In this document: one piece after another, positions 25,740 through 33,554 of the stretch
Layout of the letters: every line of letters begins with the position of its first letter
Position numbering within the stretch: position 1 is the first letter of the stretch
From: DASUTB01 sp036374835
GTDB lineage: Bacteria; Actinomycetota; Actinomycetes; Jiangellales; Jiangellaceae
Length of the DNA stretch: 64,000 nucleotides
NCBI GenBank assembly: GCA_036374835.1
Contig: DASUTB010000043.1
Coordinates: forward strand, 62,001 to 126,000
Direction: 5' to 3'
The notes under the pieces: generated by a model
Seen by the model: only the letters and a program-made list of their open reading frames with translations
The model's database searches: none
What the model was told of the DNA's origin: nothing
Translations under genes and position numbers: made by a program

Positions 25740-27068
25740 ATGAAGACGAACCCGACGGACCCGGCAGCCGTTGAACCTGATGCCGGTGCCATGAGCACTC
25801 ATCGGCTACCCCGGCCGAACTGGCGGCAGCTGCGCCGGGACCTCGTCTTCCTCCTGCTCGACTTCCCGATCGCCGTCGCCGCGTTCATCGTCGTGATCAC
25901 GGGCCTCGCCGTCGGGCTCGGCATGCTGATCATCTGGGTCGGCATCCCGATCCTCGTCCTCACGCTGGTGATCGCCCGCGGGTTCGCCGAGCTGGAGCGA
26001 TTCCGGATCCGGGCCTGCGAATCCCGCCCCCTGCCACCCACCTACTACCGGACCAACTCCGCCAACCTCGCCGGTCGTCTCTTCGCCCTGTTGCGTGACC
26101 CGCAGTACTGGCGGGATGTCGCGCACGCGGTAGTCGCGTTCCCGATCCGCGTCGCCACGTGGGCCATCGCGTTCGCGTGGACGGCCAGCGCCGTGGGAGG
26201 CATCTCCTACCTCGCCTGGGGATGGTGGGCGGAGACGCAACCGGACAACGAGTCCCTCTGGAATCTGCTCGGTATCGACTCGGTGCCCGCCGGAGTCTTC
26301 CTGCAGACGCTGCTCGGCCTGGTCTTCCTGGTCACGCTGCCCTACGTCGCTCGTGGCATGGTCGGTGTCGACACAACGCTCGGACGGCTGCTGCTCACCA
26401 ACCCGGGCGCGGCCGAGAACGCCGCGCTGCGGGCACGGGCGAAGCAGTTGCAGATGAGCAGGGCCGCGGCCGCCGAGGCCGAGGCCATCACGCTTCGAAT
26501 GGTCGAACGGGACATCCACGACGGGCCGCAGCAGCGCCTGGTGCGAACCACGATGGATCTCAAGGCCGCCCAGCGACGCCTCGACGACGATCCCGACGCC
26601 GCTCGTCCGCTGGTAGACCAGGCGCTGAGCCAGGCCAAGGAAGCGCTCGCCGAACTCCGCGCGCTGTCCCGGGGTGTGGCCCCGCCCATCCTGGCCGATC
26701 GTGGACTCGAGGCGGCTCTCAGCGCAGCCGCGGCCCGTTGCCCCATTCCGGTCGACATCGAGGTATCGCTCGGCGGCGAGGACCGGCTGCCGGCCCCGGC
26801 CGAGAACGCCGCGTACTACACCGTCACCGAGGCGTTGACCAACGTCGCAAAACACAGTGCGGCGACGTCGGCGACGGTCTCGGTTGCGCGCGTCGGCGAT
26901 GTCCTGCACGTTCAGGTCGAGGACGATGGCATCGGCGGCGCCCACATCGGCAAGGGCCACGGGCTCGCGGGGCTGGCCGACCGGCTGGCCGGGCTCGACG
27001 GTACCTTCCAACTCCACAGCCCGCTACGCGGCGGGACGATCGTCAGCGCACAGATCCCGGTCGGCTGA
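25740..27068 (+). CDS. sensor histidine kinase of the HisKA_3 type (system B)
   Basis: A 442-residue kinase starting at ATG 25740, with GGAAGG nine bases upstream. The N-terminal half has about four membrane helices (one pair at ~35-80, one pair at ~130-205) separated by a cytoplasmic loop. The phospho-acceptor is H260 in MVERDIHDGPQQRL. The ATPase domain shows TVTEALTNVAKHSAA and EDDGIGGA. The DGP variant in place of DGA distinguishes it from system A. It is followed after 28 bp by its response regulator. Confidence 0.93.
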   Translation: MKTNPTDPAAVEPDAGAMSTHRLPRPNWRQLRRDLVFLLLDFPIAVAAFIVVITGLAVGLGMLIIWVGIPILVLTLVIARGFAELERFRIRACESRPLPPTYYRTNSANLAGRLFALLRDPQYWRDVAHAVVAFPIRVATWAIAFAWTASAVGGISYLAWGWWAETQPDNESLWNLLGIDSVPAGVFLQTLLGLVFLVTLPYVARGMVGVDTTLGRLLLTNPGAAENAALRARAKQLQMSRAAAAEAEAITLRMVERDIHDGPQQRLVRTTMDLKAAQRRLDDDPDAARPLVDQALSQAKEALAELRALSRGVAPPILADRGLEAALSAAAARCPIPVDIEVSLGGEDRLPAPAENAAYYTVTEALTNVAKHSAATSATVSVARVGDVLHVQVEDDGIGGAHIGKGHGLAGLADRLAGLDGTFQLHSPLRGGTIVSAQIPVG

Positions 27069-27096
27069 AGACCCGGCGAGCCGATACTGTCCCTCC

Positions 27097-27738
27097 ATGC
27101 GCGTGGTGTTGGCCGAGGACTCGCTGCTGCTCAGGGAGGGGCTGGTACGGCTCCTCGAGGAAGCCGACTGCGCTGTAGTGGCCGCGGTCGGCGACGGCGA
27201 CGCACTGCTGGCCGCGGTGACCGAGCACCGACCCGACGTAGCGATCGTCGATATCCGGATGCCCCCTTCGTTCACCGACGAAGGTCTGCGGGCGGCGATC
27301 GAGGCACGGCGACGGGTCCCGGGCATCGCCGTGCTGGTGCTTTCGCAGTACGTCGAAGAAAGCTACGCTGCCGACCTGCTGGCCGACGGGGGCGGCGGAG
27401 TCGGTTACCTGCTCAAAGACCGGGTTGCGGCGCTCGCTGATCTCACCGACGCGTTGGAACGCGTAACGTCCGGTGGAACAGTGGTGGATCCGGAGGTCGT
27501 CGCCCAGCTGTTCGCCCGCCGCCGCAAAGACCCGCTGGACACGCTGACCGCCCGTGAGCGCGAGGTGCTGGCGTTGATGGCGGAGGGACGGACGAACGCC
27601 GCCATCGCACGCACGCTGGTGATCACGGAGGGCGCGGTCGAGAAGCACATCTCGTCGATCCTGACCAAGCTGGACCTGTCCTCGTCCGCAGACCACCACC
27701 GGCGCGTCATGGCGGTACTCGCCTGGCTGCGTTCGTGA
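27097..27738 (+). CDS. NarL/LuxR-type response regulator (system B)
   Basis: A 213-residue regulator with receiver residues E7-D8, D52 in IVDIRMPP and the lysine in YLLKDRVA, then a LuxR helix-turn-helix (LTAREREVLALMAEGRTNAAIAR). It is clearly homologous to the 18552-19190 regulator (MRVVLxEDxxLLRxGLxRLL in both). Regulated genes are unknown. Confidence 0.94.
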   Translation: MRVVLAEDSLLLREGLVRLLEEADCAVVAAVGDGDALLAAVTEHRPDVAIVDIRMPPSFTDEGLRAAIEARRRVPGIAVLVLSQYVEESYAADLLADGGGGVGYLLKDRVAALADLTDALERVTSGGTVVDPEVVAQLFARRRKDPLDTLTAREREVLALMAEGRTNAAIARTLVITEGAVEKHISSILTKLDLSSSADHHRRVMAVLAWLRS

Positions 27739-27793
27739 CCGACGCAGCCGGATCACCTGCGTCCCGGAGGCGTGCCGGGAACTGCGCACCGGC

Positions 27794-28015
27794 CTACCGG
27801 CGCCTGCGGCCGTCCTCGACCACACACCAGAAGATGCCGCCGGCCGGACGCCACCGACCCAGCCGTTCATAGCCGAAGGCCGAGACCACCGCGTCCCAGT
27901 TCTGAACATCCGCATCGTCCACCCGGAGCACCCGGCTCGCGAGCACACCTCCATCGTCGTCCATGACCGCGAACGCCACAGTCGATTCCCCGACCGGCGA
28001 CACCCACCCCCACAT
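27794..28015 (-). CDS. small hypothetical protein
   Basis: A 73-residue basic-ended protein that I do not recognise. It has no signal peptide or membrane helix, two tryptophan-rich patches (MWGWVSPVGE, NWDAVVSAFGYERLGRW) and a C-terminal run of arginines. It is divergent from a small GntR regulator across a region with AGACGT repeats. The minus strand reads TAGCCT followed by seven bases and the ATG, so a leaderless transcript is possible. Confidence 0.5.
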   Translation of the reverse strand: MWGWVSPVGESTVAFAVMDDDGGVLASRVLRVDDADVQNWDAVVSAFGYERLGRWRPAGGIFWCVVEDGRRRR

Positions 28016-28025
28016 GAGGTCTAGG

Positions 28026-28052
28026 CTAGACGTAGACGTGGCAGACGTCTAG
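28026..28052. promoter_or_regulatory. inverted repeat CTAGACGT-N11-ACGTCTAG (putative GntR operator)
   Basis: 8-bp exact arms (28026-28033 and 28045-28052) with three AGACGT units in all. It lies between the divergent 73-residue protein and GntR genes and overlaps the candidate -10 box of the former. Autoregulation by the GntR protein is the natural reading. Confidence 0.55.
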
Positions 28053-28100
28053 TACGTATATCACGTCAGTGACCTCCCATAGGTTCCCTACTTTCGCACC

Positions 28101-28394
28101 ATGGCAACGCACGACCCCACGGACGATCGGGCCGCTGCCAAGCGGCTCACCGTGGACCACCACGACCCCGAGCCGATCTACCGTCAGCTCGCCGCGATCA
28201 TCCGCGGGCAGATCGTGCGGGTGGAACTACAACCCCGCGACCCCATACCGTCCGAGAAGCAGCTGCAGCAGGAGCACGGTGTGGCGCGCGAGACGGTGCG
28301 ACACGCGATCGCCCTGCTCCGCGAGGAGGGTTACGTGTACACCCTGCCGCAGCGTGGCTCCTTCGTCGCCGAACGGGATAGCGCTACGAGTTGA
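28101..28394 (+). CDS. small GntR family transcriptional regulator (DNA-binding domain only)
   Basis: A 97-residue protein consisting of little more than the GntR winged helix: EPIYRQLAAIIRGQI, PRDPIPSEKQLQQEHGVARETVRHAIALLREEGYV, PQRGSFVAE. There is no FCD, UTRA or aminotransferase-like ligand domain. Such short forms occur as KorSA-like repressors on actinomycete integrative elements and as stand-alone regulators. A TACTTT box ends six bases before the ATG, suggesting leaderless transcription. Its likely target is the divergent small gene. Confidence 0.88.
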   Translation: MATHDPTDDRAAAKRLTVDHHDPEPIYRQLAAIIRGQIVRVELQPRDPIPSEKQLQQEHGVARETVRHAIALLREEGYVYTLPQRGSFVAERDSATS

Positions 28395-28412
28395 CCGCCC
28401 GCCGGGACGTGA

Positions 28413-30110
28413 TCACGAAACGGTGACGTCGACCGAGTGCCAGCCCGTCGCGCCGTCCGGGACCGGCGGTGCCTCCTGGCCGGTCTGTACCTCGCCGTCC
28501 GACGTGGTGGCACGCACCCAAAGCGTGTGATCGCCGGGAGTCGCGTCCCACGCGTAGACCCACTGCCGCCAGGTGTCCGCGGTCGGGACCTCGCCAAGGT
28601 CGGCAGGCTGCCATTCGCCGTCGTCCACCCGGACCTCGACCGCCTCGATGCCGCGATGCTGTGCCCACGCCACACCTGCGACCGGCACCTGGCCCGCCGC
28701 CACGGACGTGCCCCGGGACGGGACGTCGATCCGCGATTGCACCTTGACCGGCCCCCGCTCGGACCAGCCACGCGTCGTCCAATACGCGTCGAAGGCGTCG
28801 AACCTGGATACCTCGAGGTCGACGACCCACTTGGTGGCGCTGACGTACCCGTACAGACCCGGCACGACCATCCGCACCGGGAACCCGTGCTCGACCGGCA
28901 GCGGCTCGCCGTTCATGCCGACCGCGAACAGCGAGTCCCGACCGTCCACCAGGACTTCGAGCGGCGTGCCGCACGTCCAGCCGTCCTGCGACGTGGACAG
29001 CACGGCGTCGGCGTCCGCATGTGGACCCGCCATGCCCAGCACGTCCGACGTCCGGACGCCCGTCCAGAGCGCGTTGTCGACCAGATCTCCGCCCACCTGG
29101 TTGGAGACGCAGCACAGCGTGACCCACTTGTCCACCAGGCCGAGCGCGAGCAGGTCGTCGAACCCCAGCTCGATCTCCCGGTCGACCATGCCGTGCACGC
29201 GCAGCCGCCAGTCGTCCGGATGGACAAGGGGCGGCGAAACCGTGGTGTCGATCCGGTAGAACGTCGAGTTCGGTGACTGCCACGGCGCGGCGCCCGGTGT
29301 ACCGAGGTCAGCGCCGTCCGGGACGGTGACCCGGGGCAGGTCGAGCTCGGCGGTGCCGGAATCACCACTTCCGGTGATGTCGTCGCGCACGTTCTCGATG
29401 CTGCGGCGCCTTCCTCCGAGCAACTGCCCGATACCGCCGGCCACCACTGCCAACCCAGCACCGCCGGCAAGGAGTGTCAGGAAGCGCCGACGGTCCGAAC
29501 GCGCAACGCCTCGGTAATGGTGAACCGATGGCTCCCGCCCCGGTACGGGACTGACCTCGGACCGGAGTCCGGCGAATTGGTTGGAGGTCACGATCCGCTC
29601 GTGCTCCTCCAGATCGATCTCGCCATAGGTCATTCGCGACTCGGTCTCATCAGCGGCCGTCCGCACGGGCTGACTTCGGGTGAGGAACCAGAGCGCTCCG
29701 ATCGCGACGAGTCCGGCGATGCCCGCGATCACGATGTCGGTGCTCTCGCTGTCGGGGCGGTCGGCCACCGCCGCCATCGCGACGCCCCCGAGCAGCAGGG
29801 CGCAGACCACACCGGCGACGAGGTTGAACCGCGCCAGCACACCGATCGCGGCCGCCGCCAAGGCGAGAACGGTGAACACGCCGATCAGCAGCACGGTCTT
29901 GTCGTGCACGCCGAAGGTGTCGATCGCCCAGTCACGGAGCCATCCGGGTGTGCGGTCGATCACCGCATCGCCGACGGCGAGCACCGGCGTGGTGGCACGA
30001 CTCAGTGCGCCGGTCAGCAGTTCGGCGATGCCGACGCCGAGCCCGGCGGCCACAATGCCGGTGAGCGCCGGGTAGACGAACGTCTCTCGTGTGATCCGCG
30101 CCACACTCAT
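28413..30110 (-). CDS. molybdopterin-dependent oxidoreductase, sulfite-oxidase type, with N-terminal membrane domain
   Basis: A ~565-residue protein. The first ~150 residues have four or more membrane helices (YPALTGIVAAGLGVGIAEL; VLLIGVFTVLALAAAAIGVL; VAGVVCALLLGGVAMAAVA; IVIAGIAGLVAIGALWFL). A cytoplasmic segment and a Tat-like RRRFLTLLAGGAGLAVVAGG helix then lead to the external catalytic domain with the molybdenum-binding cysteine in TLCCVSNQVGGDLV, and a C-terminal dimerisation domain. The oxidised substrate (sulfite, methionine sulfoxide or other) is unknown. ATG 30110 is the chosen start; TTG 30122 precedes it. Confidence 0.88.
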   Translation of the reverse strand: MSVARITRETFVYPALTGIVAAGLGVGIAELLTGALSRATTPVLAVGDAVIDRTPGWLRDWAIDTFGVHDKTVLLIGVFTVLALAAAAIGVLARFNLVAGVVCALLLGGVAMAAVADRPDSESTDIVIAGIAGLVAIGALWFLTRSQPVRTAADETESRMTYGEIDLEEHERIVTSNQFAGLRSEVSPVPGREPSVHHYRGVARSDRRRFLTLLAGGAGLAVVAGGIGQLLGGRRRSIENVRDDITGSGDSGTAELDLPRVTVPDGADLGTPGAAPWQSPNSTFYRIDTTVSPPLVHPDDWRLRVHGMVDREIELGFDDLLALGLVDKWVTLCCVSNQVGGDLVDNALWTGVRTSDVLGMAGPHADADAVLSTSQDGWTCGTPLEVLVDGRDSLFAVGMNGEPLPVEHGFPVRMVVPGLYGYVSATKWVVDLEVSRFDAFDAYWTTRGWSERGPVKVQSRIDVPSRGTSVAAGQVPVAGVAWAQHRGIEAVEVRVDDGEWQPADLGEVPTADTWRQWVYAWDATPGDHTLWVRATTSDGEVQTGQEAPPVPDGATGWHSVDVTVS

Positions 30111-30126
30111 ATACTGCCGCAACCTA

Positions 30127-30753
30127 TCACGTTTGGGTGGAGACGAGCTGTTTCAAGTCGGTCGTGATGGCGGTGAAGGCTCGTCCGCGATGGCTGACCG
30201 CGTCCTTTTCGGCCGGGCTCATCTCCGCTGTCGTCCGCGTGTCGCCGTCCGGTACGAAGATCGGGTCGTATCCGAAGCCGCCCGAGCCGCGCCGCGCGCG
30301 CAGCAGGGTGCCGGGGACGCGTCCCTCCGCGACCGCCTCGGTGCCATCGGCGAGGGCAAGAGCGGCAACGCAGACGAACGAGGCACCGCGCTCGTCGTCC
30401 GGCACGTCGGTGAGCTGGGCCAGCAGCAGGTCGAGGTTCGCGGCGTCGTCGCCGTGCCGGCCGGACCACCGCCCGGAGAACACACCGGGCATGCCGTGCA
30501 TCGCGTCGACGCAGATGCCGGAGTCGTCCGCGAGCGCCGGCAGGCCGGTGGCCACCGCAACGCCGCGCGCCTTGAGCAGGGCGTTGTCGGCGAACGTCAA
30601 GCCGGTCTCGACAACATCGTCGACACCGGGAAACTCGGCGACCGAGATCAGATCGATGCGGGCACCGGCGGCTACGAGAATCCGCCGGATCTCGGTGACC
30701 TTGTGCTGGTTGCGCGTCGCAAGTATGACCCTTGGCAGTTGGCCTTCGCTCAT
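30127..30753 (-). CDS. rdgB: XTP/dITP diphosphatase (Ham1/RdgB)
   Basis: A 208-residue house-cleaning enzyme that hydrolyses XTP, dITP and ITP so that deaminated purines do not enter nucleic acids. Diagnostic blocks are LATRNQHKVTEIRRIL at the N-terminus, ADDSGICVDAMHGMPGVFSGRW, GGFGYDPIFVPDG and SHRGRAF. It is translationally coupled to rph (ATGA overlap), the usual actinobacterial order. Confidence 0.97.
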   Translation of the reverse strand: MSEGQLPRVILATRNQHKVTEIRRILVAAGARIDLISVAEFPGVDDVVETGLTFADNALLKARGVAVATGLPALADDSGICVDAMHGMPGVFSGRWSGRHGDDAANLDLLLAQLTDVPDDERGASFVCVAALALADGTEAVAEGRVPGTLLRARRGSGGFGYDPIFVPDGDTRTTAEMSPAEKDAVSHRGRAFTAITTDLKQLVSTQT

Positions 30754-31472
30754 CCGGCGAGCGTAGCGCGCTGGATCTGCGTCAATTCGGCACAGCCCGT
30801 GCGCGCGAGTTCGAGCAGTGCGTCGAGCTCGGCCCGATCGAACGGCGTCCCCTCAGCAGTGCCCTGTACTTCGATGAACCTGCCGTCGCCGGTCATGACG
30901 ACGTTCATGTCCGTCTCGGCCCGCACGTCCTCGTCGTAATGCAGGTCGAGGCGCGGTTCACCGTCCACCATCCCGACCGATATCGCCGCGACCGAGTCCG
31001 AGAGCACGGAGTCCGAGCGCAGCAGTCCGCGCTGGCGCATCCAGCCGACCCCGTCGGCCAGCGCAACGTAGGCTCCGGTGATCGCCGCGGTGCGGGTACC
31101 GCCGTCGGCTTGCAGCACGTCGCAGTCGACCACGACGGTGTTCTCGCCCAGTGCGGACGTGTCGATGATGCCGCGCAGCGACCGTCCGATCAGCCGGGAG
31201 ATCTCGTGGGTGCGGCCGCCGATCTTTCCACGAACCGACTCACGGTCCGAACGGGTGTTGGTGGAGCGCGGCAGCATCGCGTACTCGGCGGTCACCCATC
31301 CCTCGCCCGAACCCTTGCGCCAGCGAGGCACACCCTCGGTCACCGAGGCGGCGCACAGGACCCGGGTTTCCCCGAACTCGATCAGCACCGATCCCTCGGC
31401 GTGACTGAGCCAGCCGCGGGAGATCGTGACGGGACGAAGCTGATCGGACGCGCGGCCATCGGAGCGAATCAT
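30750..31472 (-). CDS. rph: ribonuclease PH
   Basis: A 240-residue phosphorolytic 3'-5' exoribonuclease that trims tRNA 3' ends. It begins RSDGRASDQLRPVTISRGWL and shows GSVLIEFGETRVLCAASV, the arginine-rich KGSGEGWVTAEYAMLPRST and GGTRTAAITGAYVAL. Lengths and motifs match the family. It is followed by rdgB. Confidence 0.97.
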   Translation of the reverse strand: MIRSDGRASDQLRPVTISRGWLSHAEGSVLIEFGETRVLCAASVTEGVPRWRKGSGEGWVTAEYAMLPRSTNTRSDRESVRGKIGGRTHEISRLIGRSLRGIIDTSALGENTVVVDCDVLQADGGTRTAAITGAYVALADGVGWMRQRGLLRSDSVLSDSVAAISVGMVDGEPRLDLHYDEDVRAETDMNVVMTGDGRFIEVQGTAEGTPFDRAELDALLELARTGCAELTQIQRATLAG

Positions 31473-31566
31473 GACCTCGAGGCTACCGCCACCTGAAGCC
31501 GAAACCGGTCGCCGGGATGCTGTGATGTACGAACGTTCTTCCCGAAACGCAGAGGTGAGACGACAC

Positions 31567-33114
31567 ATGCACGACGTAGTGATCATCGGCGGCGGCCACA
31601 ACGGCCTCGTCGCCGCCACCGTGCTCGCCCGCGCGGGTCTCGACGTGGTGGTCTGCGAACGGGATTCGGTGTTGGGCGGCGCAGCGCGCACCGAGGAGTG
31701 CTTCGACCGCGTCCCCGGGCTCAAGCACTCGACCGGCGCGTACCTGCTCGGCCTGATGCCGCCGGAGATCCTCGCACTCGCCGGCGACGCCATCCGTCCG
31801 CTGCGTCGCGATCCGCACTACGTGCTGCCGACCCCGGCCGGCCGGTACCTCACGTTCGGTCGGGACCGGGCCGCGACCCGCGAACAGCTCGAGAGCATGT
31901 TCTCTCCGGCCGACCTCAGGGCCGACGACGCGCTCGCCGCCGAACTGGCCGCACTCCGGGAGGATCTCGCGCCCGCGTGGCTGGCCGAACCGGTGCCGGT
32001 CGAGGAGACGGCCGAGCGCTACGTCCGGCCCAAGCTGCGCGCGGCGTTCGTCGATCTCGTGACCGGCTCGGTGGTGGACTATCTGACCAAGTTCGGGTTC
32101 GCCTCCGAACTGCTCATCGCGATGTACGCGGTCACCGACGGCCTGTCCGGGCTCACCGCCGGCCCGGACACACCCGGCACCGGCCACAACTTCCTCGTCC
32201 ACAACATGTGCCGGCTGCCCGGCTCGGACGGCACCTGGATGGTGGCTGAAGGCGGGATGGGTGCGGTGTCGAACGCGTTCGCCACCGCCGCCGCCGGTGC
32301 GGGAGCGAGCTTGCTGACGTCCGCCGAAGTCAACGAGGTCACGGTGACCGGCGGCGTGGCGCGGGGCGTGGCACTGGCCGATGGCCGGGAACTCACCGCT
32401 CGCGCCGTGCTTGCGGCCTGCGATCCGTGGCGTGCCGCCGACCTGGCCGGGGACGCCGCCCCGCGCGAGTTCACCGACCGGCTCGCCGTTGTGCGTCGTC
32501 CCGGCTCGACGCTGAAGGTGAACCTCGCGCTGCGGGAGTTGCCCCGCCTCACCGCGGCGCCGGACGGATCGCCTTCGCCGTGGGGCGCCACGGTGCACCT
32601 GCTTCCCGACGCGGACGGGCGTCCGTTGGACGCGCTGCGCGCGATGTGGCGCGAGGTGCAGACCGGAAGGCTGGCCGATTTCCCGACGATGGAGTGGTAC
32701 GTGCACACCACGGTCGATCCGTCCTTGCAGGACCCGGGTGGGCACCACTCGTCGGCACTGTTCGTCCAGTCCGTGCCGTACGAACCTGCCGGGTCGACAT
32801 GGGGCGAGGCGCTGGATCAGTACGTGACGCGGTTGTTGTCGATCGCGGACGAGTTCGCGCCGGGAACTTCCGAGCTTGTCGCCGACGTGTTCGCGCTGCC
32901 ACCACCGGGCATCGAGGAGCACTTCGCCATCACCGGAGGCCACATCCACCACGTGGACAACACCATCGCGTTCGCCGACCGTATTCCCTATGCGACCGGG
33001 TTGGACGGCTACTACGCAGGGGCCGCAGGCTGCCATCCGGCGGGTTCGGTCATCGGCGCCGCGGGCTACAACAGCGCGCACCGTATCCTCGCCGACCTCA
33101 GAATGATCACGTAA
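31567..33114 (+). CDS. FAD-dependent oxidoreductase of the phytoene-desaturase/RetSat type
   Basis: A 515-residue flavoprotein. The N-terminal dinucleotide-binding motif is VVIIGGGHNGLVAATVLARAGLDVVVCER, with a GGAARTEE second block. The C-terminal region has the conserved GLDGYYAGAAGCHPAGSVIGAAGYNSA segment of crtI-related oxidoreductases. Actinobacterial members are mostly uncharacterised; no carotenoid genes are nearby. ATG 31567 follows GAGGTGAG. The last codons and the TAA stop (R-M-I-T-stop) are read through the first 14 bases of repeat R3, so the natural C-terminus may have been replaced. Confidence 0.85.
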   Translation: MHDVVIIGGGHNGLVAATVLARAGLDVVVCERDSVLGGAARTEECFDRVPGLKHSTGAYLLGLMPPEILALAGDAIRPLRRDPHYVLPTPAGRYLTFGRDRAATREQLESMFSPADLRADDALAAELAALREDLAPAWLAEPVPVEETAERYVRPKLRAAFVDLVTGSVVDYLTKFGFASELLIAMYAVTDGLSGLTAGPDTPGTGHNFLVHNMCRLPGSDGTWMVAEGGMGAVSNAFATAAAGAGASLLTSAEVNEVTVTGGVARGVALADGRELTARAVLAACDPWRAADLAGDAAPREFTDRLAVVRRPGSTLKVNLALRELPRLTAAPDGSPSPWGATVHLLPDADGRPLDALRAMWREVQTGRLADFPTMEWYVHTTVDPSLQDPGGHHSSALFVQSVPYEPAGSTWGEALDQYVTRLLSIADEFAPGTSELVADVFALPPPGIEEHFAITGGHIHHVDNTIAFADRIPYATGLDGYYAGAAGCHPAGSVIGAAGYNSAHRILADLRMIT

Positions 33115-33405
33115 ACGCCTCAGCGAGTCCGTTAGCGCCTCGTCAACGGGTCGCTAACCGTCCACTCTGCGTCGTGATCGTGCCGAACCTGCCCGCTGTT
33201 TCGACCCGTCCGACGTATCTTTCACGCATTTCGAAGACCACAGGCAGTTGGCACGCGATGGCTCTGCAGCTCACCCGACCGTCGGCGGTTCGGTGCGGCC
33301 GGCGAGTGGTAACGGGCCGGGCACAGGGCAATGCGACTTCAGTAACGGTTGGCGACCCGTTGACGAGGCGCTAACGGACTCGCTGAGGCGTTTACGTGGT
33401 CATTC
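33101..33405. repeat. family R element R3: 305-bp unit with 61-bp terminal inverted repeats
   Basis: The ends 33101-33161 and 33345-33405 are inverted copies identical at 59 of 61 positions, both starting GAATGA(T/C)CACGTAAACG. The 183-bp centre shows no convincing gene. The left end supplies the TAA stop of the flavoprotein gene. It occupies most of the 440-bp gap before cebE; the remainder holds the ceb promoter and two operators. MITE-like structure; no clear target-site duplication was found. Confidence 0.82.
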
Positions 33406-33478
33406 TGTGCAGTGACGCGCATCGCGAACACGTCGGAAATCAATTCGTCACCGTTTGGTAACGGGTCTTGACGTCGCT

Positions 33479-33492
33479 TGAGAGCGCTCCCA
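33479..33492. promoter_or_regulatory. LacI/CebR-type operator 1 upstream of cebE
   Basis: TGAGAGCGCTCCCA, a 14-bp near-palindrome with core GAGCGCTC. It lies 76 bp upstream of cebE and 31 bp (about three helical turns) before operator 2. Confidence 0.82.
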
Positions 33493-33509
33493 AACTCGTG
33501 GTCAGCAAG

Positions 33510-33523
33510 TGAGAGCGCTCCCA
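33510..33523. promoter_or_regulatory. LacI/CebR-type operator 2 upstream of cebE
   Basis: An exact second copy of TGAGAGCGCTCCCA on the same helical face as operator 1, 45 bp upstream of the ATG. Cooperative binding by a LacI dimer pair is likely. Confidence 0.82.
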
Positions 33524-33554
33524 AGACAACCGAGGGCAACACTGGAGGACGGTC

